Source of the DNA: Leekyejoonella antrihumi
GTDB lineage: Bacteria; Actinomycetota; Actinomycetes; Actinomycetales; Dermatophilaceae
NCBI RefSeq assembly: GCF_007845645.1
Contig: NZ_VCQV01000042.1
Location: 1 to 37,424, forward strand
Length of the DNA stretch: 37,424 nt
Reading direction: 5' to 3'
In this document: piece after piece, positions 15,283-24,049 of the stretch
Layout of the letters: every line of letters starts with the position of its first letter
How positions within the stretch are numbered: the first letter of the stretch is position 1
Notes under the pieces: generated by a model
What the model saw: the letters and a program-made list of their open reading frames with translations, nothing else
What the model was told of the DNA's origin: nothing
Databases searched by the model: none
Made by a program: the position numbers and the translations under genes

Positions 15283-15890
15283 CGACGGTCCGGGTTGTCG
15301 TGCTGTGCGGACCGAGCGGATCGGGCAAGAGCCGGCTCGCCACTCGGCTGCGCCGTGAGCACGGCTGGCCCGTGGTCGCGCTGGACGACTTCTACAAGGA
15401 CGGCACCGACCCGACCCTGCCCATGATCACGCAGGGTCTGGCGGACTGGGACGACGTGCGCTCCTGGCACGTGGACCGGGCCGTTGCGGCTCTCGAGGAG
15501 ATCTGCCGCACCGGTCAGACCACCGTCCCGGTCTATGACATCGCCGCGAGCACGGCCGGCGACCAGATCACTGTGCTCGCCCACGGCGCGCCCGTCGTCG
15601 TTGCCGAAGGAATCTTCGCGGCCCACATCATCGCGCCGCTACGTGAGCGAGGTCTGCTGCTCGACGCGATCTGTGTTTGTCATCCGCGCTGGATCACCTT
15701 CGGCCGCAGGCTTGCTCGGGACCTTCGCGAGCACCGCAAGCCACCGCACATCCTGTGGACTCGCGGCCTCCGCCTGACTCACGCCGAGCCGCAGCTCGTC
15801 GCGGCCCAGCGTGCCCTCGGCGCCCGGGTGCTCTCTCCCGCCGCGGCGGAGCGTGAGCTGGCCGCCACCGCCTACGCCGACCCGGTCTGA
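15258..15890 (+). CDS. Uridine kinase-like P-loop NTPase
   Basis: 210 residues from GTG 15258. Residues 13-25 read VVLCGPSGSGKSR, a Walker A loop; ALDDFYKDG follows as the acidic nucleoside-binding segment of uridine kinases, and VPVYDIAAS and VVAEGIFAAHI match the usual sequence of that family (the P-x-Y-D and the E-G-I/V strand). Expected reaction: ATP-dependent phosphorylation of uridine/cytidine to the monophosphate, a salvage step that fits the nucleoside theme. The frame is open to 15189 through the repeat array, but the repetitive residues have no counterpart in the family. The first ten residues (VRAPQSPRPT) are still encoded by repeat-derived DNA. It ends 10 bp from the convergent ddaH stop. 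Confidence 0.78.
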   Translation: MRAPQSPRPTVRVVVLCGPSGSGKSRLATRLRREHGWPVVALDDFYKDGTDPTLPMITQGLADWDDVRSWHVDRAVAALEEICRTGQTTVPVYDIAASTAGDQITVLAHGAPVVVAEGIFAAHIIAPLRERGLLLDAICVCHPRWITFGRRLARDLREHRKPPHILWTRGLRLTHAEPQLVAAQRALGARVLSPAAAERELAATAYADPV

Positions 15891-15900
15891 GGCCTCGCCG

Positions 15901-16665
15901 TCAGCCGAGCCCGCGCAGCCGCACGGACAGGCAGGTCACGCAGCCCTCCAGCTTCTCGTACTCGCCGATGTCCACCGTGACCACGCGCCACCCGAGGTCT
16001 TCGAAGAGCCGCGCCGTCTGCGGTGCATCGGCCGCCATCAGCAGCGTCTGCGAGTCCAGTAGGACGACGTGCGACCCGGACTCCTCGGGCACCGGCAGGA
16101 AGCGGCCGAACATCGTCACGTCGTCCACGAGCGGCGGGTATCCGACAACCGTCCCGTCGGGCAGCGCGGTCACGGCACTCTTCAGGTGCAGCACCTTCGT
16201 CAGCGGGACGGCGATCACCGTCGCACCGAGGGGCGAAAGCGCCTCGCGGAGCTGACGAATGCCGTCGCCGTTGGTGCGGCCACCACGACCCACGAAGACG
16301 GTCGAGCCGACCTTCAGCACGTCGCCTCCGTCAAGGGTTCCGGGCGCCTCGATGCGGACGATCGCGTAGCCGAGGTCGCGCACCGCCCGCTCGGCGTCGG
16401 CGGTCTCCGGCTTGCGCGCGTCAGCGCCCGGTCGCGCGATCACCGCCGTGCGCTCGTAGACGACCATCGTGTCCTCGACGAAGGCCGAGTCCGGGCAGTC
16501 GTGCGCCGGCGGCACCTCGAGGGTCTGCCAGCCGTGCTCGCGCAGCGCGGCCACGTATCCCTCCCACTGCCGCACGGCCAGAGCCGAGTCCACCGGCGTG
16601 CGGTCGAGGTGGGTGACAATACCCTCCGCCAGCCGTGGGCTGGGGCGTCGGACTAGTGCCTTCAT
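15901..16665 (-). CDS. ddaH: Dimethylargininase (NG,NG-dimethylarginine dimethylaminohydrolase)
   Basis: 254 residues of the guanidine-modifying (pentein) fold. It hydrolyses methylated arginines to citrulline and methylamines. The landmarks are DSAFVEDTMVV (substrate acid residues), GTLDGGDVLKVG, GRGGRTNGDG, the catalytic His in KVLHLKSAV and the nucleophile Cys245 in GCVTCLSVRL near the C-terminus. ATG 16665 has a textbook AGGAGG seven bases upstream; a longer open frame upstream lacks any family sequence. The gene stands alone, divergent from the membrane protein at 16836, with a TACATT hexamer at 16753-16748 as a possible -10. An arginine deiminase-like relative acting on a different guanidine compound is the main alternative. 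Confidence 0.88.
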   Translation of the reverse strand: MKALVRRPSPRLAEGIVTHLDRTPVDSALAVRQWEGYVAALREHGWQTLEVPPAHDCPDSAFVEDTMVVYERTAVIARPGADARKPETADAERAVRDLGYAIVRIEAPGTLDGGDVLKVGSTVFVGRGGRTNGDGIRQLREALSPLGATVIAVPLTKVLHLKSAVTALPDGTVVGYPPLVDDVTMFGRFLPVPEESGSHVVLLDSQTLLMAADAPQTARLFEDLGWRVVTVDIGEYEKLEGCVTCLSVRLRGLG

Positions 16666-16823
16666 GGGGTCTTCCTCCTGGGCGAGCCATCGATCCACTG
16701 AACTCATCATCGCCGACGGCGCAACCCCAATGGATGTCGAGCCGAGTAATGTACAGAGCTGCGTCCCAACTGCACTGAATTTCGACAACAGGTAAAGCCG
16801 GGTGAACCAGCTCCGCCACCGGT

Positions 16824-16838
16824 TAGGGTCGTCCCATG
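16824..16838 (+). promoter_or_regulatory. Leaderless promoter of the MoxR-cluster operon
   Basis: TAGGGT (16824-16829), six bases, ATG (16836-16838). No Shine-Dalgarno is present. Confidence 0.55.
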
Positions 16839-17879
16839 ACGAACGGATGGACGAGTCCGTCGGGGGACGACGGGCGTGCTCCGACGCCGCAGTACGGTCA
16901 GCCCGGCCCGCCGCAGTGGGGGCCGGGCGCCCCGCCGTACCCGGGCGGCTTTGCGCCACCGATGTCGCCCAAGCCGGGCGTCATCCCACTTCGGCCGCTG
17001 ACGCTGAGCGACATCTTCGAGGGCTCGATCGCGACGATCCGCGGCAACCCGGGTGCGACGATCGGATTTGCGCTGATCCTCGGGCTGATCGTCACTGTGC
17101 CCGTGGCCGCGGCCATGGTCGTCGTCGCGCAGATCCCCACGACCAGCCAAGGCGTCGGTGTCGGCCTGACCGTGCTGGTCGCCTACGGAGGCAAGTTCAT
17201 CTGGGCATTCGGTGACCTGCTGCTGACCGGCATGCTGATGGTGGTGCTCTCCGAGGCCGTTCTGGGCAGGCGTATGGCGATCGGCGCGGCGTGGGCGCGA
17301 TTTCGCCCCCGGTTCTGGGCCCTGATCGGGCTGACCCTGCTGATCACCCTGGCAGTCGCGCTCTCGATACTCCTCCTGGTGCTGCTGATCGTGCTCATCT
17401 ACGCGACTCTCGGGTCGACCGCGGCGATCATCGTCGGGGTGCTGGCGGGCATCGGGTGGTTCCTCACGCTGGCGTTCTCCTTCATCCGGCTCAGCCTGGC
17501 CGCGCCGGCGCTCGTGCTCGAGCGCATCGGCCCCATCCCGGCGTGCAAGCGGTCCTGGGCGCTCAGTCGCCACCAGTTCTGGCGCATCCTCGGCATCAGC
17601 CTGCTGGCCGCGGTGGTGGTCGGCTTCATCGGCGGAATCCTGTCGGCAGTGATCACTTTCGGGACGGAGGCGATCGCGATGACGGCCACCAGCGGGACTG
17701 CCGTGCTGACGACCACCTTGCTGGTCAGCACCGTCGCGGGCACCCTCATCAGTGCGCTGACGGCACCGTTTCAAGCGCATGTGACCGGGCTGCTCTACCT
17801 GGACCAGCGCATCCGCAAGGAGGCCCTGGACGTCACGCTGATCGCCGCGGCCGATCCGAAAGCCAGTGTTTCGCGCTGA
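16836..17879 (+). CDS. Polytopic membrane protein with proline-rich N-terminus, first gene of the MoxR cluster
   Basis: 347 residues. Residues 10-50 are a Gly/Pro/Gln-rich cytosolic tail (QYGQPGPPQWGPG). From 53 on, RPLTLSDIFEGSIATIRGNP begins the membrane part, with about six hydrophobic segments (near 74-99, 108-130, 155-185, 190-215, 247-268, 285-310). It resembles the uncharacterised glycerophosphoryl-diester-phosphodiesterase membrane-domain-like proteins that lead the DUF4129-DUF4350-MoxR-DUF58 clusters of actinobacteria. No catalytic motif is visible. The next gene overlaps by 14 bases. A role as membrane anchor or transporter-like partner for the MoxR/DUF58 chaperone system is inferred from context only. 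Confidence 0.75.
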   Translation: MTNGWTSPSGDDGRAPTPQYGQPGPPQWGPGAPPYPGGFAPPMSPKPGVIPLRPLTLSDIFEGSIATIRGNPGATIGFALILGLIVTVPVAAAMVVVAQIPTTSQGVGVGLTVLVAYGGKFIWAFGDLLLTGMLMVVLSEAVLGRRMAIGAAWARFRPRFWALIGLTLLITLAVALSILLLVLLIVLIYATLGSTAAIIVGVLAGIGWFLTLAFSFIRLSLAAPALVLERIGPIPACKRSWALSRHQFWRILGISLLAAVVVGFIGGILSAVITFGTEAIAMTATSGTAVLTTTLLVSTVAGTLISALTAPFQAHVTGLLYLDQRIRKEALDVTLIAAADPKASVSR

Positions 17880-18507
17880 TGGGCCACCGCTGCACCCCAG
17901 CGCCGCCCACGCCCACGAGCTGCTCGCGCAGGAGCTGTCCAAACCCGCCTACCACGACCAGTCCTCGCCGATCATCCGCGTCATCGCCTGGTCCCGCGAC
18001 CAGCTGCAGCGCCTCCTGGCCGACTCCGCCGGCCGGCTCCCGCCGGTGCTGCTGGTCGTCGTCGTGCTCGTCGTCGTGGCGATCATCGCGGTCACCGTCC
18101 CGCGCCTTCGGCGCAGCAAGCGCCGGGTCAAGGCGGCAGCGGGCGGCGGGGTGCTCACCGGCGAGAGCGCCGACGCCGACGAGCTGCGGCGCAGGGCGGC
18201 GGCCGCTATGGGTCGTGGCCGATACGGTGACGCACTCACGGACTACTTCCGGGCCGTCGCCCGTTCGAGCGAGGAACGCGCGCTCGTGCAGGTCGCACCG
18301 GGCAGCACCGCGCACGAGATCGCGCTCGAGCTGCATACTCTCTTCCCCGCCGAGGGCCGCGCCTTGCTCGACGCGGCAGGGGAGTTCGATCGGGTCTGCT
18401 ACGGCGGTGCCACCGCAGACCCGGGCAGCGCCGGCGCTGTCCGCGACCTCGACCACCGGCTGGCGCAGGCACGGCCCACGCATCCGGATCGCCTGGTCGC
18501 ACAGTGA
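17866..18507 (+). CDS. DUF4129 domain membrane protein
   Basis: 213 residues. Residues 12-45 are a soluble amphipathic stretch (HELLAQELSKPAYHD), 58-80 a single membrane helix (LPPVLLVVVVLVVVAIIAV), and 100-200 the DUF4129 domain with ADELRRRAAAAMGRGRYGDALTDYFRAV and a conserved APGSTAHEIA/L turn. DUF4129 domains resemble the C-terminal part of transglutaminase-like proteins and regularly accompany MoxR and DUF58. GTG 17866 overlaps the previous gene by 14 bases, and the stop overlaps the next start (GTGA), so the whole cluster is translationally coupled. No catalytic residues are recognised. Confidence 0.82.
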   Translation: MFRADGPPLHPSAAHAHELLAQELSKPAYHDQSSPIIRVIAWSRDQLQRLLADSAGRLPPVLLVVVVLVVVAIIAVTVPRLRRSKRRVKAAAGGGVLTGESADADELRRRAAAAMGRGRYGDALTDYFRAVARSSEERALVQVAPGSTAHEIALELHTLFPAEGRALLDAAGEFDRVCYGGATADPGSAGAVRDLDHRLAQARPTHPDRLVAQ

Positions 18508-19618
18508 CCCGCCGCCGCCTGCTCGGATGGGGTGCTCTGACGCTCGCGCTGCTCCTCGTGGCCGTCATCACGGTCGCCCTGACCCGCACCAACGGCGAGC
18601 CGCTGGACCCCGACAACCCGCACAGCACGGGCGCGCAGGCGCTCGCCCGCGTGCTGTCTCACCAGGGGGTGCACCTGCAGACCGTGCGTGACAGGGACGC
18701 GCTGGACGCCGCTGCACCCACCCCGGGCACCACCCTCGTCGTGACCCGCCCAGAGCTCTTGTCGCCGAGCACTCTGCGCAACCTCAGCGACCAGCGGGTC
18801 GATCGGATCGTGCTGATCGACCCGGACCGGTATGTCGTGGATCAGCTGGAGCTGCCCGTCCTGGTGAGCACCGCGTCCGGCTCCCCCACCGCATCCGGCA
18901 GCTGCGCCGTGACCGGTCTGGACGGCCTGCAGCTCAGCGGGTTCCAGCACACCTACCAGCCCGTCGGGGCCGGCGAGCCTCCCGGTTGCTTCACCTCCAC
19001 GGAGGACCCTGGACAGGTGCTCATCGACCTGCCGCGCCACGGTTCGGCGCCTCAGGTGGTGCTGTTCGGCAGCGCCGACGTGCTGCGCAACGACACGGTG
19101 CTCCACGGCGACAACGCGGCGATCGCGCTGCGGGTGCTCGGCCAGGACCACACCCTCATCTGGTTCGCGGCGTCGTCGAGCTCCCAAGAGGCCGCGGCAG
19201 GCGCCCCGTCCGTCTGGCCGGCGTGGGTGCGCCCGTCGATCATCGTGATCGCCCTGGCGGTGCTGCTGCTCGCCCTCTGGCGGGGGCGTCGACTGGGCGC
19301 CCTCGTGCCCGAACCACTGCCGGTGATCGTCCCGGCCAACGAGATCACCCGCAGCCGTGGTCAGCTCTACCGCAGAGCAAAGGCCACCGGGCGCGCCGGC
19401 ACGATCCTGCGCGAGGCCACCCGCACCCGTCTCACGGCCTACCTCCAGCTGCCCCATGGCTGCCCGCCGCAGACCCTGGTGCAGGCAGCCGCCCGATCCA
19501 GTGGACGCGAACCGGGCGAGGTGGACCGGCTGCTGTTCGGCCCGATGCCGGAGGATGAGGTCAGCATGACCTCGATCGCGCAAGACTTGAGCTCCATCGA
19601 AAGGCAGGTCAGACCACG

Positions 19619-19622
<4 letters not shown>
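18504..19622 (+). CDS. DUF4350 domain membrane protein
   Basis: 372 residues. Residues 6-27 are an N-terminal membrane helix (LLGWGALTLALLLVAVITVA), 35-220 the DUF4350 domain (PHSTGAQALARVLSHQGVHLQTV; TTLVVTRPELL; a GLNPQQ-like beta/alpha fold related to glutamine-amidotransferase-like domains), and 245-265 a second helix (SIIVIALAVLLLALWRGRRLG), with a cytosolic tail (LYRRAKATGRAGTILREA) to the end. The start is GTG 18504 inside GTGA; the stop overlaps the MoxR ATG. The family is found in actinobacterial MoxR operons and probably presents an extracytoplasmic domain between two anchors. Its biochemical role is unknown. Confidence 0.82.
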
Positions 19623-20599
<977 letters not shown>

Positions 20600-20612
20600 G
20601 AGAAGCAGACCC

Positions 20613-21908
20613 GTGGCCCTGACCGGACGTGCGGCGGCCCTGGCCCTGCTGGGTCTGGTGCCTGTCCTGCTGCTACCCACCCCGGCGACCGCCTGGTGGT
20701 GGCTCCTCGCGACCCTCATCCTGATCGCGATCGATCTGCTGCTGGCTCCAGTGCCACGCGGGCTACTGCTGCACAGGGACGAGGTCGGTCAGGTGCGCCT
20801 GGGCGAGTCGACGGCCACGTCGCTCGTCGTGCGCAACGTCGGTCGTCGCACCATGCGCGGAGTCCTCCGCGACGCCTGGGCGCCCTCGGCGGGAGCGACC
20901 GCGAATCGCCACCCGCTCCGCCTACGGGCGCAGGAGCAGGCCCGGCTGCAGACCCTGCTCGCCCCGACTCGACGGGGTGACCGGCCGGCCGACCGGGTCA
21001 CCGTCCGCAGCGTGGGACCGCTTGGGCTGGCGGCGCGGCAGTCCTCGATCATTGTGCCCGGTGTGGTGCGCTGCGTGCCGCCCTTCGCATCCCGCCGGCA
21101 GCTGCCCAGCCGGCTCGCCCAGCTGCGCCAGATCGACGGGCGTTCGGCCGTGCGGGTGCGCGGCCAGGGCACCGAGTTCGACTCGTTGCGCGACTACGTC
21201 GACGGAGACGACGTGCGCAGCGTCGACTGGCGCGCCACCGCGCGGCGACAGCACCTCGTGGTGCGGACCTGGCAGCCCGAGCGGGACCGGCGAATCGTGC
21301 TGCTGCTCGACACTTCTCGCACCAGCGCAGGGCGCGTCCTCGACATCCCGAGACTCGACTCCGCGATGGATGCCGCGCTCCTGCTGGCTGCACTCGCGTC
21401 CCGTGCCGGCGACCGGGTCGAGTTCTTGGCGGGAGACCGCGGCGTGCGGGCGCGGGTCAGCGGGGTGTCCGACCGCTCACAGCTGCTGCACCAGCTGGTC
21501 ACCACCATGGCACCGCTCGAACCCGCGCTCGTGGAGGCAGACTGGCGCACCCTGGCCGGAGCGGTGACCGGGCGCTCTCGGCATCGCGCCCTGGTCGTCC
21601 TGCTGACGTCGCTCGAGCCCGCCGCGATCGAGGAGGGGCTCCTGCCCGTGCTTCCCGGGCTCGTGAATCACCACCGCGTTGTCCTCGCCTCCGTGGCCGA
21701 CCCCGCCGTGCAGGCTGCGGCGGCCGACCGGTCCGACGCTCCGCACACCTACGACGCGGCTGCCGCAGAGCGCACCCGTGCGCTGCGTGCGCGCACCCAG
21801 GAGGCGCTGCACCGCCTCGGCGTCACGGTCATCGACGAACCGCCGGACCACCTACCGGTCGCCCTCGTGGACCACTATCTGCTGCTGAAGCGGGAGGGCC
21901 TGCTGTAG
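20613..21908 (+). CDS. DUF58 (von Willebrand-like) protein, MoxR partner
   Basis: 431 residues. Two N-terminal membrane helices (5-23 and 28-48) precede the DUF58 region: VRGQGTEFDSLRDYVDGDDVRSVDWRATAR at about 184-215 is the family signature, and RRIVLLLDTSRTS is the degenerate metal-binding (MIDAS-like) strand of its vWA fold. GTG 20613 follows GAGAGAAG. The C-terminus reads LPVALVDHYLLLKREGLL, and a second copy of exactly this end (with mostly silent changes) lies 786 bp downstream, so the gene seems to have been the target of an insertion at its 3' end. Expected to work with MoxR as adaptor or client-binding subunit. Confidence 0.9.
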   Translation: MALTGRAAALALLGLVPVLLLPTPATAWWWLLATLILIAIDLLLAPVPRGLLLHRDEVGQVRLGESTATSLVVRNVGRRTMRGVLRDAWAPSAGATANRHPLRLRAQEQARLQTLLAPTRRGDRPADRVTVRSVGPLGLAARQSSIIVPGVVRCVPPFASRRQLPSRLAQLRQIDGRSAVRVRGQGTEFDSLRDYVDGDDVRSVDWRATARRQHLVVRTWQPERDRRIVLLLDTSRTSAGRVLDIPRLDSAMDAALLLAALASRAGDRVEFLAGDRGVRARVSGVSDRSQLLHQLVTTMAPLEPALVEADWRTLAGAVTGRSRHRALVVLLTSLEPAAIEEGLLPVLPGLVNHHRVVLASVADPAVQAAAADRSDAPHTYDAAAAERTRALRARTQEALHRLGVTVIDEPPDHLPVALVDHYLLLKREGLL

Positions 21909-21959
21909 CCCCGGTGGGGGTCGCCCGCTCGTCCAGTGGCACCGTGTTCCGCCTCATCC
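21841..21959 (+). repeat. DUF58 3'-end repeat, copy A
   Basis: The last 68 bp of the DUF58 gene plus 51 bp of downstream sequence. It is about 87 percent identical to 22627-22743 (13 substitutions and one 2-base gap by hand alignment). The region around and after the TAG stop is the best conserved. It forms the left boundary of a decayed 0.67-kb island. Confidence 0.8.
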
Positions 21960-22066
21960 ACAACAAGGCCGGCAGGACGCCCGGTCTCCACACCCGACAG
22001 CAGCACGATGGCGCGTGACTGTGCGCCCAACCGACACTGATCGCATCCGTGCGAGACAGTCATCGG

Positions 22067-22477
22067 GTGAAGAGTGCTCGATTGTTCCACCACGTCGGTG
22101 TAACCCAGGCGAGGTCGGGCCGTGAGTCGGTGGGTTCCTACCCTATCCTTCGCGGCGCGCTGCTCGGATCCACAAATCCGGCCTGGGTCAATCTGCGTGG
22201 TCAACATCAGGCGGGACGCAGTGAGTGGAGACAGCGACTGGACCGAGCGATCGACCTGGCGACCTCCGCGAACGATCCTCAGAGTCGCATCGGTGACAAA
22301 CTGTTGGCTGACCTTATCGAGTCGAGCCTCGGAAGCCGCGACGACCGTGACCGGGCGCGTCGGGTCGCGCAGATCCGGGTGACCCAACTGGAGGAATGCA
22401 GTGAAGATACCGTCGAGGTAGACGCTGATCACGACGTGAGCAACAATGGCACCGACGAGCAGGAGGGCAGGCTACGA
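22067..22477 (+). pseudogene. Unrecognised helical protein, probable stop-codon loss
   Basis: From GTG 22067 (six bases after GACAGT) the frame encodes about 136 plausible residues with helical, charged sequence (RSEWRQRLDRAIDLATSAND, IGDKLLADLIESSLGSRDDR). I do not recognise a family. Third-position GC is lower than in the neighbours, which suggests foreign origin. The frame does not stop where it should: at 22474-22477 the bases ACGA replace what would be ATGA, so it runs on through arginine-rich out-of-frame sequence to 22672. The island it belongs to spans 21960-22626, between the two DUF58 3' ends. The opposite-strand frame 21875-22432 was considered and is less convincing. Confidence 0.45.
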
Positions 22478-22626
22478 CAACGACGCCCGCACCGGTCCGT
22501 GTACCGGCGTCGACGGTTCGGTTCGCTCGTGCTCTGGTCAATGATGCGCGGCGCCGCGGCACCAGCGAGTCCAAGTGGATCGAGACGGTGGCCAAAGCGC
22601 CGCTACCCGGCGACAAGAAGAACTGA
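22474..22626 (+). pseudogene. Small basic protein fragment, probable start-codon loss
   Basis: A frame of 50 codons ending in TGA at 22624-22626 reads like a real protein (VRVPASTVRFARAL, SESKWIETVAKAPLPGDKKN). It has an excellent AGGAGG at 22461-22466, but the codon at the correct distance is ACG (22474-22476), not ATG. One T-to-C change at 22475 would explain both this lost start and the lost stop of the preceding frame. No family recognised. Initiation at ACG cannot be excluded. Immediately after the stop begins DUF58 3'-end copy B, in the same frame. Confidence 0.4.
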
Positions 22627-22743
22627 CGCCGGCACCTGCCGGTCGCACTGGTCGACCACTACCGGCTGCTGAAGCGCGAGGGACTGCTGTAGCCCCGGTG
22701 GGCGTCGCCCGCTCGTCCATTGGCACCGTGTTTCACCTCGTCC
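22627..22743 (+). repeat. DUF58 3'-end repeat, copy B (gene remnant)
   Basis: Encodes LPVALVDHY-R-LLKREGLL and a TAG stop, against LPVALVDHY-L-LLKREGLL in the intact gene. Most of the differences in the coding part are silent, so this copy diverged while it was still coding. The downstream flank is also conserved. It forms the right boundary of the island. Confidence 0.8.
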
Positions 22744-22775
22744 CGGACGCCATACGCCCACCGAGGGTATGCCTC

Positions 22776-22836
22776 GCCGAGATCGCACTTTTCCGCCCTA
22801 AAGCAGGGTGGAAGGGTCAAGAATTGCGATCTCGGC
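22776..22836. terminator. Nested 61-nt hairpin between convergent units
   Basis: Outer arms GCCGAGATCGCA (22776-22787) and TGCGATCTCGGC (22825-22836) are perfect complements. Inner arms TTCCGCCCT (22791-22799) and AGGGTGGAA (22805-22813) pair with one G-U around a 5-nt loop. It lies between the plus-strand island and the minus-strand gene ending at 22853, so a bidirectional terminator is likely; a mobile palindromic unit is the alternative. Confidence 0.5.
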
Positions 22837-22852
22837 ATCGTGACGCTGGGTG

Positions 22853-23149
22853 TCAGGTCCCGACCGACTGCAGCGGATGGATGGCGGGAGCCGCCGTCAG
22901 GTGCTCGCCCGCTACCTTCAACGCCTGCGCCAGGTGCGGAGCCTGCATATGCGCATCCAGCTTCGCCTGGCTCTCCCAGGACTCGATGGTGAAGAACGTC
23001 CCAGCGGCGGCCGCTGACTCGAAGAGCTCATAGCTGTTGCATCCGTCGTCGCCCCTGCTGGCGGCCGCCAAGGTGGCGAGCGCGTCCCGCACGACCTGCT
23101 CCGAGCCGGGCTTGGCGGTGATCTCTGCTACTACGCGTAGTTCACTCAT
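22853..23149 (-). CDS. Antibiotic biosynthesis monooxygenase (ABM/YgiN-like) domain protein
   Basis: 98 residues of the dimeric ferredoxin-like ABM fold: LRVVAEITAKPGSEQVVRDALATLA, then GDDGCNSYELFESA, FFTIESWESQAKLDAHMQAPHL and a C-terminal strand. Family members include YgiN-type quinol monooxygenases and heme-degrading or polyketide-oxidising enzymes. No heme-binding residues are obvious, so a quinol or general oxidative detoxification role is the neutral guess. ATG 23149 is six bases after GAAAGG. It stands apart from its neighbours: 22776-22836 holds a hairpin downstream and 76 bp separate it from the thioesterase remnant upstream. Confidence 0.85.
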   Translation of the reverse strand: MSELRVVAEITAKPGSEQVVRDALATLAAASRGDDGCNSYELFESAAAAGTFFTIESWESQAKLDAHMQAPHLAQALKVAGEHLTAAPAIHPLQSVGT

Positions 23150-23225
23150 GAGGAACCTTTCGAAGCCGGAACCGATCTGCTGCTGCCCGCCAGGCTACGC
23201 CGCGATTGGCGCGGCCGCCGTCTGA

Positions 23226-24031
23226 TCAGCCTCTCGGGGTGACCAGCAGGGGCTGGTTGATCGACGCGCAGAATCCCTGATGGTCGAGCATCGCGGCCTG
23301 CGTCAAGCCGATGCCATCCGGGCCGATCGTGGTGCGTGCGTCGAGGAGCATCCAGTCCCCGGCCGGTGGCCGTTGAATGGTCGCCGTGGTCGTCGAGGGG
23401 ATGAACAGCCATTTTGCGAGGGGTAGCTCGCCCGACAGACCGTTGGCGGAGCCGCCGACCACGAGCAGTCGTTGAGCGGGTGAGGTCGTCTCACCGTCGA
23501 CGAGGGGATCCGAAGCCGCGACCAGACACGTGCCGGTCCGAGGTCGTTGAACCCACCGGTGACGAATCGCCAGTCGATGGCGCAGCCGTAGCCCCAGTCG
23601 GGGCTGACACCGGCGAAGAACCGCTGCGGCGCAGGATCCGGGAGCGCCGGCACCTCCGGCTCATCGGTGTGCTCGCTCGTGGCGCCCTCGTCGACGCGGA
23701 TCCGCCAAGCGGTCGCGGTGACGCTGAGGCGGTCGTCGACCCACAGGCGTGCTTCGGTCATCTCGACCCGGCGCCCGGGTCGAACGACCTTCGCCTCGAC
23801 ACGCACGGTTCCCTGCGGGATTCCTCCGAGCATGTCGACCGTGATCCGGGCGAGCTGCATGCCCGGGTCGGGTCGAGCCTGCTCGACGGCCCGGACCAGC
23901 AGTCCGGCAGGCGGTCCCCCGTGCTGCAGCGACTCGTCCCACGGGCTCGCGGTCGACTGGGTGGCCTCGAACGTGCCGTCGCCGCGGGGTAGGTAGAACG
24001 CCCGGCTCGCGGGCGCACTCGGCTCTGTCAT
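23226..24031 (-). pseudogene. Acyl-CoA thioesterase (TesB-like), frameshifted
   Basis: The N-terminal 170 residues (HGGPPAGLLVRAVEQARPD, ITVDMLGGIPQGTVRVEAKVVRPGRRVEMTEA) form the first hot-dog domain of a TesB-like thioesterase. The C-terminal 80 residues (VGGSANGLSGELPLAKW, GDWMLLDARTTIGPDGIGL, GFCASINQPLLV) continue the fold in the next frame. One missing C in the four-base run at 23504-23507 joins them: restoring it gives a continuous protein of about 268 residues. This is either a true single-base deletion or a homopolymer sequencing error; the rest of both halves is undamaged, which favours a recent event or an error. ATG 24031 has GGAGAGGA upstream and starts 18 bp after the SpoIIM-like stop, so both belong to one transcript. 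Confidence 0.8.
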
Positions 24032-24049
24032 CGTGCAGTTCCTCTCCAG

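Noticed and set aside
21875-22432. Minus-strand 185-codon frame in the island
   Set aside because: Has one hydrophobic stretch, but it runs into DUF58 copy A, lacks a ribosome site and reads as a mirror of the better plus-strand frame.
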